Shown piece after piece: positions 7,064 to 14,557 of a stretch of 21,519 nt of DNA. The first letter of the stretch is position 1. Every line of letters starts with the position of its first letter. The position numbers were made by a program, and so were the translations under genes. The stretch is from UBA6049 sp965662345 (GTDB lineage Bacteria; Bacteroidota; Bacteroidia; Flavobacteriales_G; Salibacteraceae): contig CBFIHE010000037.1 in the NCBI GenBank assembly GCA_965662345.1, positions 1 to 21,519 of the forward strand. The letters run 5' to 3'. The notes under the pieces are model-generated. The model had not been told where the DNA came from, searched no databases, and saw only the letters and a program-made list of their open reading frames with translations.

Positions 7064-9095
7064 GTGAGAAAGCCCATTCTTTTGTTAGGTAAACTTTCTG
7101 CAATACTCACCGTACTCTTGTTTCTAAATGGCTGCGAGGATAGCATCACGTCAAATGTGATGCCTGGGGAAATTCCTTATTAAACCTCTGATGGTGCCAT
7201 TAAACACAGACAAGGGGTATACAGAAAATGTACTTACGGGAGAATCCATTGAGCCTTTTGTGAATTTCTATGGCGATACTGTTCAATCAGGGGTTGAATT
7301 GCGCTTGAATGACAGAGCCATTTCCAACTACCAATTAGAGAAACCAAAACGGGTTATGCTCAGAAACGAACATAACCTTACTCGCAAAAAAGCCTACCCC
7401 AACCGATATGTAGTACCTAAGGATATTCGTACCATGCCGCTTGATGAGGATTCATTAGAAAAGGTCCCATTTCAACTAAGCCCTACCAAAGACACCTCGC
7501 ATTATGTATTGAATTCTAGAGCTGACACTATTTACACAGGAACTCCCGTTACTGCAACCGGTAAGGCTATTGAGTTAGATTTTCCTGTATCTATTCCAGC
7601 AAAAGAACTCCGATTTAAGTACAATGCCATCAACAACATGCAGTACTTAGACGTAGATCAAGGGCTAACATCATCATACATTCTAGACATTTTAGAAGAC
7701 CAAAATGGCAACTTGTGGATTGGCACTTCAGGTGGCGGTTTGGTACGATATGACGGCAACACCTTGCTTGCTTTCACTAAAAAAGAAGGCTTGCCAAGCA
7801 ACACTGTTCGTGCTCTTCATGAAGATTCTGATGGTTCTATTTGGTTTACAATAGGAAGTCGCGGTTTATGTAAGTACGATGGGAAACAGTTCCTCCAATT
7901 TTCGGAGGAAGAAGGACTCATTCACAACTCGGCAAGCGCGTTACTTGAAGATCAATCTGGGAATTTATGGATTGGAACCTATGGAGAAAGGATAGCCACG
8001 TACAACGGATCAACTTTTATCTATTACACAGAAAAAGAAGGGTTAGCAGACGACCACGTTCGGTCTATTTCTCAAGATCGACAAGGAAACATGTGGTTTT
8101 CTACTTCTGGAGGTGGCATTACTCGGTTCAATGGCACGCATTTCACTCACTACACAGAAGGTGCGGGCCTCACGAATGATGTAGTGAAGAGTGTAACAGA
8201 AGATAAGTAAGGCCGCTACTGGATAAGCACAGAACATGGAATTAACCTGCTCAAAACAGATGAAGAAGGAGCGTTTTACGGATCGGGATTAATGAATTTT
8301 ACTGGGAATGATGGCCTAAAAGGACTAGATTTCATGGGCAATAGCGCATTACTAGATAGTAAAAATAGATTGTGGCTAGGTAATGGAAAGTGCCTCTCAA
8401 TGCTTAACTTGAACACCTATCGTGCACCAATAGAACCTACAGCTGTTCAGCTCAGAAGTGTTGAAATCAATGATGTGCCTACCGATTTCAGGAAGATTCC
8501 AGACACACTGCTTCAAAAGTTACAATTTGAAGGCGTTGGATCATTTGATAATTACCCCATTAACCCTTCCCTACCTGAAAATTACAATCATATTTCTTTC
8601 CGCTTCTCAGGTATCGATTTAGAAGCTCCCCATGACATTAAATACAGCTATGTGGTAGCTGGACTAGATGAAACTTGATCTAATCCATCGCCTTTGCGCC
8701 AAGCCGATTACCGCAATATACCGCCTGGTGACTATGTGTTCAAAGTGAGAGCATGGGGAAAGAGCGGTATTCGGGGCGAGCCTTTTGAATATCCTTTTAG
8801 TATTAGACCCCCTTGGTATGAAACCAAAGCCTATTACATTGGGTAAACCGCTTTCTTCTCTATTCTCGTTATTCTGGCCGTGTTCCTACACCGATCACAC
8901 AATGGGAATGAATGGGCGATTGTACTTTCATTCATCGTATTAATTACTCTCTTTGAATTTCTGTTATTGTTGGTAGAGCCCTATGTAGAAGATTTTGTTT
9001 CTGGAATTCCGTTGCTAAAACTTGGTATAAACGTGGGGTTGGCTTTATCGCTTAGTCCGATTGAGCGCTACCTAAGGAACAAGTACAACCTTTAA
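7064..9095 (+). pseudogene. Decayed lipoprotein sensor with two-component-propeller repeats and Y_Y_Y domain
   Basis: A GTG at 7064 opens a 39-codon frame with a lipoprotein signal (LTVLFLNGC, lipobox LNGC) that stops at 7181. The rest of the protein runs in the +1 frame from about 7160 to a TAA at 9093, broken by three in-frame stops: TAA 8208, TGA 8676 (context DET-stop-SNPS, where Trp is usual) and TAA 8844 (YYIG-stop-TAFF). Domains across these pieces: a periplasmic segment with VPLNTDKGY and GESIEP, about five Reg_prop repeats of about 42 residues (NLWIGTSGGGLVRYDG, SIWFTIGSRGL, NLWIGTYGERI, NMWFSTSGGGITRFNG), a Y_Y_Y domain (YSYVVAGLDE to FSIRPPWYETKAYY), then three hydrophobic segments and the ending IERYLRNKYNL. 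No histidine kinase or output domain is present. Full-length relatives usually have many more propeller repeats, so an internal deletion is also possible. Almost surely non-functional as encoded. Confidence 0.85.
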
Positions 9096-9097
9096 CA

Positions 9098-9131
9098 TAA
9101 AAAAGCTCCTTTGATGATTAACCAAAGGGGC
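9098..9131 (-). terminator. Terminator of the blaI-M56 operon
   Basis: GCTCCTTTG (9105-9113) pairs with CAAAGGGGC (9123-9131) with one T-G wobble and a 9-base loop. On the minus strand it is followed by a run of T (A-run 9098-9104 on plus). It lies 25 bases beyond the M56 stop codon. Confidence 0.8.
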
Positions 9132-9155
9132 GCTGCTAATAAGCTTATTTACTCG

Positions 9156-10464
9156 TTAAGACAATGCGAACATAATGGGGAGAACCAAACTCACGCTCAC
9201 GGCTTTTCCGTCTTTCTCTCCAGGTGTCCATTTAGGCATACTGGAAATGACACGAAGAGCCTCCTCGTTAAAGATGTCGTTTTCTGATTTCAACACCTCC
9301 GCATTGTTTATACTCCCATCATCTGCCACAGCAAACCGAACAAATACTTTGCCCGTAAGTCCTTCTTTCTTAGCCTGCTCTGGGTATTGCATAGAAGAGC
9401 CAATGTAACTGAACAATTCTTGTTGTCCGCCTGGAAATTCAGGCATTACATCTGCCTTAGTTACCAAAGGAGTTTCTTCATTGAGTGTCTTCTCATTAGC
9501 CTTAGCTTCAGAAGGGGCACTCATGGGAGTTGCTTCTTGTTCTGCACAGGCTTTGGTTATCAGTGCCAGTGCCACTAAAGGAATAATCATGAGGTAGTAT
9601 GAAAGGTTGTTTTTTCTTTTGGTATTCATCTTGGTAAATCTTTTTTGAAGTTGTGATTTATTTGCCATGGCATGCCCCAAAACAAAGCCCGGATCAGACA
9701 TCGCTCTGCTCAATAGCAATGCTTTGTATTCCGAAACATTTTCCACCGTATTCAGCACGGCTTCGTCAGCTTNNNNNNNNNCAGACATCGCTCTGCTCAA
9801 TAGCAATGCTTTGTATTCCGAAACATTTTCCACCGTATTCAGCACGGCTTCGTCAGCTTCATATTCGTGATTCATGCGAATGGCTTTTTCATAGAACCAA
9901 ACCACCGGATTAAACCAATTCAACAGTTGCAAGAGTTGAATCAACAACAGGTCTGCGGTGTGCAATGACCGTACGTGCACTTGCTCATGCTTCAGCACCA
10001 TGGGAAGTTCATCTTCATTCATGGATGCAGGAACAATAATGTGGTTAAAGAACGTAAAAGGCATTTCTACTTCCCTGGACACTCTATTAAGCGATTCCGT
10101 AATTCAGTTGCGCATCCGCTCTACGAATAATTCCAATAATCTTGAACACATGGAAGTCCTTATTGAGTAAAAGTACCATACACGTAATGGCATATACCCA
10201 TGCCAACAGGTAATACCCCGAGAACGAGGAAACTTGAGAAGTGCCTGTTGTTAACACCTCTGGCAAAACATAAGTTATGCCATTACTAGCAGCAGCATTC
10301 GCCACAAATTGCGGTAAGGCAATAATGGGAAGCACTGCGCTTACACCCATCCAACCCAAAAGGAAAGCTCTATTTCCTTTGATGCCTCCTACTCGAGATA
10401 GGTATCCTTGGTAAAAGACATAGCCTAAAACCAGCAAGCTATTCATCGTTATCCAATCACTCAT
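9156..10464 (-). pseudogene. BlaR1-type M56 metallopeptidase with TonB C-terminal domain; frameshifted and crossing an assembly gap
   Basis: Integral-membrane zinc protease of the BlaR1/MecR1 type, partner of the BlaI repressor upstream. The start is the ATG at 10464, within ATGAGTGA that overlaps the blaI stop by eight bases. Three membrane segments (MNSLLVLGYVFYQGYL, AFLLGWMGVSAVLPIIAL, YYLLAWVYAITCMVLLL) lead to the zinc motif HEQVH and the NHEYEAD segment, a fourth membrane helix (YYLMIIPLVALALITKA) and a periplasmic TonB_C domain (MPEFPGG to MPKWTPG). The reading frame breaks between 10087 and 10106: the N-terminal frame stops at 10087-10089, and the downstream frame has a TGA at 10104-10106. 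Fusing the frames gives NYGI-TESLNRVSREVEMPFTFF, as in relatives. The gene also contains 9 Ns with duplicated flanks (87 bases, frame-neutral). The frameshift may be an assembly error or real decay. Confidence 0.85.
9695..9859. repeat. Identical 78-bp copies flanking a 9-N gap (unmerged contig overlap)
   Basis: Bases 9695-9772 and 9782-9859 are identical over 78 bases and separated by 9 N (9773-9781). They encode the same 26 residues (ADEAVLNTVENVSEYK and on) twice in the M56 protein, a segment that relatives have once. This is the pattern of two contig ends that overlap but were joined with a gap. The true sequence most likely has one copy and no gap. Confidence 0.93.
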
Positions 10465-10846
10465 TTTCTTTGCGTTTAGATTCTTGAATATCGCGGAGCA
10501 AGGCATCTACCTCTTGAGCAGATAGCTTTTCTTTTTTTACGAAAAATAACAGCAAGCTTTCTACTGAGTTTCCGAAATAATTCCCTAACAATTTAGATGC
10601 CTGCGTTTCCGCGTAAGCTTCTTTCTCTACTTCTGGGAAGTATCTATGCGATTTCCCAAAGGTTTCGTGGCCAACAAAACCTTTGGTTTCCAATATGCGC
10701 ACTATGGTTGAAATCGTGTTGTAAGCCGGCTTCGGCTCGGGAAATTCAGCTACAATCTCCTTCACAAAAGCCTGCTTTAGGTTCCAGAGGATTTGCATAA
10801 TCTCCTCCTCTGCCTTAGTCAATTCCCGGTTATTGAATTGGTTCAT
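10457..10846 (-). CDS. BlaI/MecI/CopY-family transcriptional repressor
   Basis: Winged-helix repressor of 129 residues. ELTKAEEEIMQILW (8-21) opens the DNA-binding domain, AYNTISTIVRILETKGFV (41-58) holds the recognition helix and GKSHRYFPEV the wing; the C-terminal helices (LLGNYFGNSVESLLLFFVKK) form the dimer interface. Length is that of BlaI and MecI (about 125). It is translated together with the M56 metallopeptidase gene, eight bases overlapping, the classic BlaI-BlaR1 arrangement. In beta-lactam systems the protease relieves repression by cleaving BlaI. No beta-lactamase is nearby, so the regulated genes are unknown; self-regulation is supported by the operator right upstream. The first ATG in frame is used, and a promoter box lies only four bases before it. 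Confidence 0.9.
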   Translation of the reverse strand: MNQFNNRELTKAEEEIMQILWNLKQAFVKEIVAEFPEPKPAYNTISTIVRILETKGFVGHETFGKSHRYFPEVEKEAYAETQASKLLGNYFGNSVESLLLFFVKKEKLSAQEVDALLRDIQESKRKENE

Positions 10847-10850
10847 GAGA

Positions 10851-10858
10851 CAAATATA
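10851..10858 (-). promoter_or_regulatory. -7 promoter box for blaI, with almost no leader
   Basis: On the minus strand TATATTTG is an exact TAnnTTTG match, followed by TCTC and the blaI ATG at 10846. Transcription would start at or beside the ATG. The box abuts the innermost operator half-site (10858-10863), so bound repressor would block it. Confidence 0.6.
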
Positions 10859-10893
10859 ACTAAGTTTTTAGTTTTTTAACTAATTTCTTAGTT
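10858..10893. promoter_or_regulatory. Double BlaI-type operator: four half-sites every 10 bp
   Basis: AACTAA (10858), TTAGTT (10868), AACTAA (10878) and TTAGTT (10888) are exact 6-base half-sites in alternating orientation, each separated by four bases. They make two perfect dyads AACTAA-N4-TTAGTT with a 20-bp period, thus on one face of the helix. Position overlaps the -33 to -7 region of blaI. BlaI-family operators are known as similar ACTA/TAGT dyads. Confidence 0.88.
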
Positions 10894-10984
10894 ATATAGC
10901 TATTAAACCCTCAGGTATCACATAAATTAACCTATGTATAAAAACAATTAACTCTTCTTATGCTACCAAAAACCATAAACATGA

Positions 10985-10992
10985 TAAGTTTG
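10985..10992 (+). promoter_or_regulatory. Candidate -7 promoter box for the superoxide dismutase gene
   Basis: TAAGTTTG matches TAnnTTTG and lies 39 bases before the chosen ATG at 11032, implying a leader of about 35 bases. No clear -33 element. It supports treating the in-frame ATGs at 10960 and 10981 as lying upstream of the transcript. Confidence 0.45.
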
Positions 10993-11031
10993 TTATGCAT
11001 TAAAATCAACAATCAATTAAACTATACAATT

Positions 11032-11637
11032 ATGGCTTTTGGATTACCTCAATTACCGTATGCATACGATGCGCTTGAGCCGCACATTGATGCGCGTACC
11101 ATGGAAATACACCACAGCAAGCACCATGCTGGCTACACGTCTAAATTGAATGCTGCTTTAGAAGGTACAGACCTTGCTGGAAAAAGCATTGAAGAATTAA
11201 TGGCTAACCATACAGACAATGGAGCTGTACGCAATAACGGTGGTGGATTCTATAACCACAACCTTTTCTGGACAGTAATGAGTCCAAATGGGGGCGGTGC
11301 TCCAACAGGAGAATTGGCAGATGCTATCAACAGTACTTTTGGATCTTTTGATGCGTTTAAAGATGCGTTTTCCAATGCAGCAGCTACACGCTTCGGTTCA
11401 GGATGGGCATGGCTTTGCGTAAACAAAGAAGGAAAATTGGAAGTATGTTCTTCTGCCAACCAAGATAATCCGCTTATGCCAGGAATTGGTTGCGAAGGAA
11501 CTCCGATTTTGGGATTAGACGTGTGGGAGCACGCTTATTACTTAAACTACCAAAACCGCAGACCAGATTACATCAGTGCATTCTTTAATGTAATCAACTG
11601 GGAAGTAGTTTCTGCGAACTACGCAGCTGCTAAATAA
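11032..11637 (+). CDS. sodA: Superoxide dismutase, Mn type (Fe/Mn family)
   Basis: 201-residue enzyme turning superoxide into hydrogen peroxide and oxygen. Metal ligands are His27 (EIHHSKHH), His76 (FYNHNLFW), Asp163 and His167 (LDVWEHAYY); Tyr35 and Gln144 (ANQDNPL) complete the outer sphere. Gly72 where iron enzymes carry Gln (NNAAQ), together with Gln144 from the second domain, indicates manganese or a metal-flexible enzyme. The ATG at 11032 is chosen because the family begins there (GLPQLPYAYDALEPHID); an in-frame ATG at 10960 would add 24 residues with no family match. No signal peptide, so cytoplasmic. It is a single-gene unit: own promoter box, terminator 24 bases after the stop, divergent from blaI. 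Confidence 0.95.
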   Translation: MAFGLPQLPYAYDALEPHIDARTMEIHHSKHHAGYTSKLNAALEGTDLAGKSIEELMANHTDNGAVRNNGGGFYNHNLFWTVMSPNGGGAPTGELADAINSTFGSFDAFKDAFSNAAATRFGSGWAWLCVNKEGKLEVCSSANQDNPLMPGIGCEGTPILGLDVWEHAYYLNYQNRRPDYISAFFNVINWEVVSANYAAAK

Positions 11638-11660
11638 GCTCACCAACAGTCACACTATAG

Positions 11661-11690
11661 AAAGCGATGTCTTCAAGGGCATCGCTTTTT
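11661..11690 (+). terminator. Terminator after the superoxide dismutase gene
   Basis: AAAGCGATG (11661-11669) pairs with CATCGCTTT (11680-11688) around a 10-base loop, with T up to 11690. On the minus strand it starts right after the stop of the membrane-protein gene at 11690 and may end that operon as well. Confidence 0.88.
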
Positions 11691-12163
11691 TATTGTAAAA
11701 GAACTATCAAATCACCCAAAAGAACTAGTTGTGAAACAAAGGAGAGTATAAACAGCTTAGCCCCGTATTTCATACTTAAAACCATAATAGCTATTACAAC
11801 GAGCGGCACAACTAAACCTGTTAGCGACCTGAAAGAACCTACCCGTTTGTGTTCTCCGTTTTGAATCTGAAAGCTGTTAATCTCTTGAAACAGCCAAGAA
11901 GGATATATATCTACCCACTCCCCTACTAGAAAAGTGCTTGAATTTTCTTCATCTACATAGAATTGGTGAGATTCAGTAATCACTTTAAACGTGTAGTGAC
12001 TATTGCGCGCTGGGTTGTAGTATTGCTGCGTTTCCCTTATTACACTTTTAACTTCTTCTTTGCGAGAGCCTCTTGTGAATGTATAATCTGATAGAATGAG
12101 TAACGACACCAGTGTAGTAGCTACTTCTCTCCACGGAATTACGGGTACATAACCTAGATTCAT
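11690..12163 (-). CDS. Small membrane protein of unknown function, last gene of the LytTR/glucan-binding operon
   Basis: 157 residues that I do not recognise. A hydrophobic helix lies at about 13-27 (EVATTLVSLLILSDYTF), followed by a polar domain of about 80 residues (NPARNSHYTFKVITESHQFYVDEENS), and two hydrophobic helices at the C-terminus (SLTGLVVPLVVIAIMVLSM and LFILSFVSQLVLLGDLIVLL). It starts seven bases after the stop of the five-module lipoprotein gene on the same strand, so it is probably co-transcribed with it and the kinase-regulator pair. Topology suggests an inner-membrane protein whose middle domain faces one side; a role in sensing or in handling the lipoprotein is only a guess. 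Confidence 0.75.
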   Translation of the reverse strand: MNLGYVPVIPWREVATTLVSLLILSDYTFTRGSRKEEVKSVIRETQQYYNPARNSHYTFKVITESHQFYVDEENSSTFLVGEWVDIYPSWLFQEINSFQIQNGEHKRVGSFRSLTGLVVPLVVIAIMVLSMKYGAKLFILSFVSQLVLLGDLIVLLQ

Positions 12164-12170
12164 CTTTGAA

Positions 12171-13796
12171 TTATTTCCATTTCACCACGTCTACCATTAC
12201 TTGGTCGCCCATACTTAAGTCGTATACACGATTTTCTATATCATCACCATTCCGATCGCACTCATGGGTATACCAATCACCTCGGGTTATTTTATATTCA
12301 AAGCGATGCCACTTCAGCTTAAGCGTAATGCGGTAAAACCCGTTTTTATCTTGTTGAAAGCGATAGCGTTCATCTTTACTTTCCCAATTGTTTAGATCTG
12401 ATGCCAAATAAAAGGCATCGTTCTTACCCGTGTTCTTAGGTAAACTTTTCAAGACTACAGTCACCTTTTGATCGTAGTAAAAAAGATCTTGCCAACCATC
12501 AACCGTTATGCGTACCTCTGGTTTAGACTTATAGACTAATCTGCGGTTTGAAACTGGTTTTCCTTGCTTATCTACCTCTTGTGTTTCCCAGTCTCCCCTT
12601 GTTACTTTGAATTCTTGATAGGCAAAACGAACAGGAACGGCTCCAGTATATTCGCCCGTAGGTTGCCTGGTTAACTTCCATCGGCTCTTGCCTTCCCACT
12701 TATTGAAATCACCCACCAAATAGAGCTTGTCTTTTTCTGGTGTGTTCTCTGGAACTTTTGCAATAATGTGTAAGAAGTTGACATCTGGAGCACCCTCATC
12801 TAACCACCGAGGAATACTAATGCGTTCTACACTCAATTCGTTTAGTTGTATGCTTCTGTTGGGGATTTCGATGCCCAGTTTATCTACCTCTACTTTTTTC
12901 CAATCGCCACGCGTTATCTTATACTCTAGCCAATCTCCGACTTTAGGTAAAGTAAGCGCCAGTTGACCATTCTCATTCCGCTTAAACCTAAAGTGTTCGT
13001 CTCTTGGATTCCATCCGTTCTGGCTATTCGCCATGTAAATTCCAGCATCTGCATCGGTTCCAGGAGGCAAACGATCTATGATAACAGTTATGGTCTTACT
13101 TTTGGCGCGCACCAGGTCTTCCCAATTGGAAACTGCCACTTTAACGGTATCTGTTTGCCCTAAAGCCAATTTTCGCGGAGCGATGGGGAAACCCAGTGAA
13201 TCGGCTTCTTGCAGTTCTAGACTACCCCTGGTAATTACATATTCTAGCTCGCGCAGCTCTTCTTTGGGTCGCTTGATGGTGATGAAGTGGTCTCCCGTAA
13301 CACTGTCGCATTCCAACTTAAAGCTATCTGTTTGCCAATCGTTAAAATTACCGGCAATGGTAATGGGATCGTTATCTGGAGTGTCTTCTGGTAGATCTGT
13401 AACAACAATGGTAACTTCTGGACAATTCTCTGGGTCTAAATCTCCCCAACTTTCTACATTAAACACGTTTGTTTCTGCTTCATTCAACATACGCACAGCT
13501 ACAGGTCTACCGCAAGCATCTGTCTCAACAGAAGTCCAATCACCCCTTGTAAACTTAAACTCTAGCTCACCTATTCCTGCTGGAATGCTAGTCTCCCAGA
13601 GCGAATCTTGGTTTAGGGTCATTTTAAAACGTTGATCGCTAGGATTCCAATTATTGAAATTACCAGATACAAAGATGGCTGCCCCATTTGGTGTATTGGA
13701 GGGCACTTCATCTAATAATACTTGACGCTCATTGCAACTTGACAGAGACAACAAGGCTAAAGCGCCAAATAGCATATATGTGAACCTTTTTATCAT
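12171..13796 (-). CDS. Lipoprotein with five tandem starch/glycogen-binding-like modules
   Basis: 541 residues. Signal peptide 1-20 ends in the lipobox LSSC (Cys21 acylated). The rest is five repeats of about 105 residues, each starting with an LP/VP-x-x-T turn, then GNFN-W (46-50, 149-154; GDFNKW 362-367; DLNNW 467-471; divergent NSQNGW 257-262) and ending with the TRGDW box at 83, 295, 399 and 504; the second module reads TRGSL at 189. After each box comes an acidic residue, xxxG, and often NR, then a W-x-D. This pattern matches CBM20/CBM48-like alpha-glucan-binding modules found beside esterases and amylases in Bacteroidota. No catalytic domain is present, so it should only bind glucan, anchored in a membrane. 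Its ATG overlaps the response-regulator stop by four bases. Whether it faces the surface or the periplasm is not shown. Confidence 0.85.
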   Translation of the reverse strand: MIKRFTYMLFGALALLSLSSCNERQVLLDEVPSNTPNGAAIFVSGNFNNWNPSDQRFKMTLNQDSLWETSIPAGIGELEFKFTRGDWTSVETDACGRPVAVRMLNEAETNVFNVESWGDLDPENCPEVTIVVTDLPEDTPDNDPITIAGNFNDWQTDSFKLECDSVTGDHFITIKRPKEELRELEYVITRGSLELQEADSLGFPIAPRKLALGQTDTVKVAVSNWEDLVRAKSKTITVIIDRLPPGTDADAGIYMANSQNGWNPRDEHFRFKRNENGQLALTLPKVGDWLEYKITRGDWKKVEVDKLGIEIPNRSIQLNELSVERISIPRWLDEGAPDVNFLHIIAKVPENTPEKDKLYLVGDFNKWEGKSRWKLTRQPTGEYTGAVPVRFAYQEFKVTRGDWETQEVDKQGKPVSNRRLVYKSKPEVRITVDGWQDLFYYDQKVTVVLKSLPKNTGKNDAFYLASDLNNWESKDERYRFQQDKNGFYRITLKLKWHRFEYKITRGDWYTHECDRNGDDIENRVYDLSMGDQVMVDVVKWK

Positions 13797-14557
13797 TTTC
13801 CCATCCAGTTTAAAAAGTCATGATACTTACTCCTACTCACCAATACGCGTTCTTCTTGTGTGGGTTTAAGCTCAAGCGCAAGTTGACCGTTTCCATACTT
13901 TTCTAGATGTGTTACAGACTCTGCCTTTACTAAGTAATTTCTACTGATTTTGAAATACTCGCTGGGGTTTAGGAGTGCTTCTAGCTTATCTAAGGTGTAG
14001 TCAACTACATAACCTTGACCCGATATTAAGAAGACTTCAGTATCATTACCTTCTGCCTTAAAATAGGCGATTTCTTGTTGCTCCACGCGCTTAAACGAAT
14101 CTCCAATTCGCACCAAGAATCTGTCTTTAAACACGGGGGTTTCTGGTTGTTTCATCATACTGAGCATGAATTCCAACTTCTCTTGCATTCCTGCATCGGT
14201 TCCTGCCAGTTTCTTCCACTTTTCAATAGCATGCTTGAGTTTGTTTTCGTCTATTGGTTTCAACAAATAATCAATACTGTTGAGTTCAAACGCCTTTAGC
14301 GCAAAAGCATCGTAGGCGGTAGTGAAAACAACTGGATAATCAAAAGAACCTTTTTCAAGTAGTTCAAAAGAGTTCCCGTCTGCCAGCTGAATGTCCATAA
14401 ATACCAAGTCTACTTTCGGTGACTTTGCGAAAAAGGATCGACACTCTTCTAAAGACTCTAGTACAGCTACAATATCCGCTTCTGGTACTTCTGCTTCAAT
14501 GAGTCGCTGCAATTCCCTTTGGGCAAAGGGTTCGTCTTCTATGATTACGAATTTCAT
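13793..14557 (-). CDS. LytTR-family response regulator
   Basis: 254 residues: receiver domain (1-120) with acidic Glu7-Asp8, phosphoacceptor Asp55 (VFMDIQLADG), Thr80 in VVFTTAYD and Lys100 in YLLKP; then a linker (121-145) and the LytTR DNA-binding domain (146-250; FLVRIGDSFKRVEQQEIAYFKAEGN, YFKISRNYLV, VLVSRSKYHDFLNW). LytTR domains bind paired direct repeats about 21 bp apart, and such a pair lies upstream of this operon at 16056-16084. The gene overlaps the kinase stop and the lipoprotein start by four bases each (ATGA), the mark of coupled translation. All phosphorelay residues are present. Confidence 0.95.
   Translation of the reverse strand: MKFVIIEDEPFAQRELQRLIEAEVPEADIVAVLESLEECRSFFAKSPKVDLVFMDIQLADGNSFELLEKGSFDYPVVFTTAYDAFALKAFELNSIDYLLKPIDENKLKHAIEKWKKLAGTDAGMQEKLEFMLSMMKQPETPVFKDRFLVRIGDSFKRVEQQEIAYFKAEGNDTEVFLISGQGYVVDYTLDKLEALLNPSEYFKISRNYLVKAESVTHLEKYGNGQLALELKPTQEERVLVSRSKYHDFLNWMGK

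Noticed and set aside
6891..7103. 70-residue minus-strand open frame upstream of dbpA
   Set aside because: It overlaps the lipoprotein signal region of the opposite strand, contains the inverted repeats, and has no recognisable motif.
8208..8846. Stop codons in the sensor gene as recoding (for example TGA read as Trp)
   Set aside because: Two of the three internal stops are TAA, and intact genes nearby use TAA and TGA as normal ends. A frameshift in the same gene also speaks for decay.
9695..9859. True tandem duplication in the M56 protein
   Set aside because: The copies are exactly identical, flank an N-run, and the repeated segment occurs once in the family. An unmerged contig overlap explains all of it.
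10960..11031. Longer superoxide dismutase start at 10960
   Set aside because: The added 24 residues are not a signal peptide with a cleavage site, family members start at the ATG at 11032, and a -7 box lies at 10985.
13078..13635. 185-residue plus-strand open frame within the lipoprotein gene
   Set aside because: It is a shadow of the repeat-containing gene on the other strand, Ser/Thr rich and without family resemblance.
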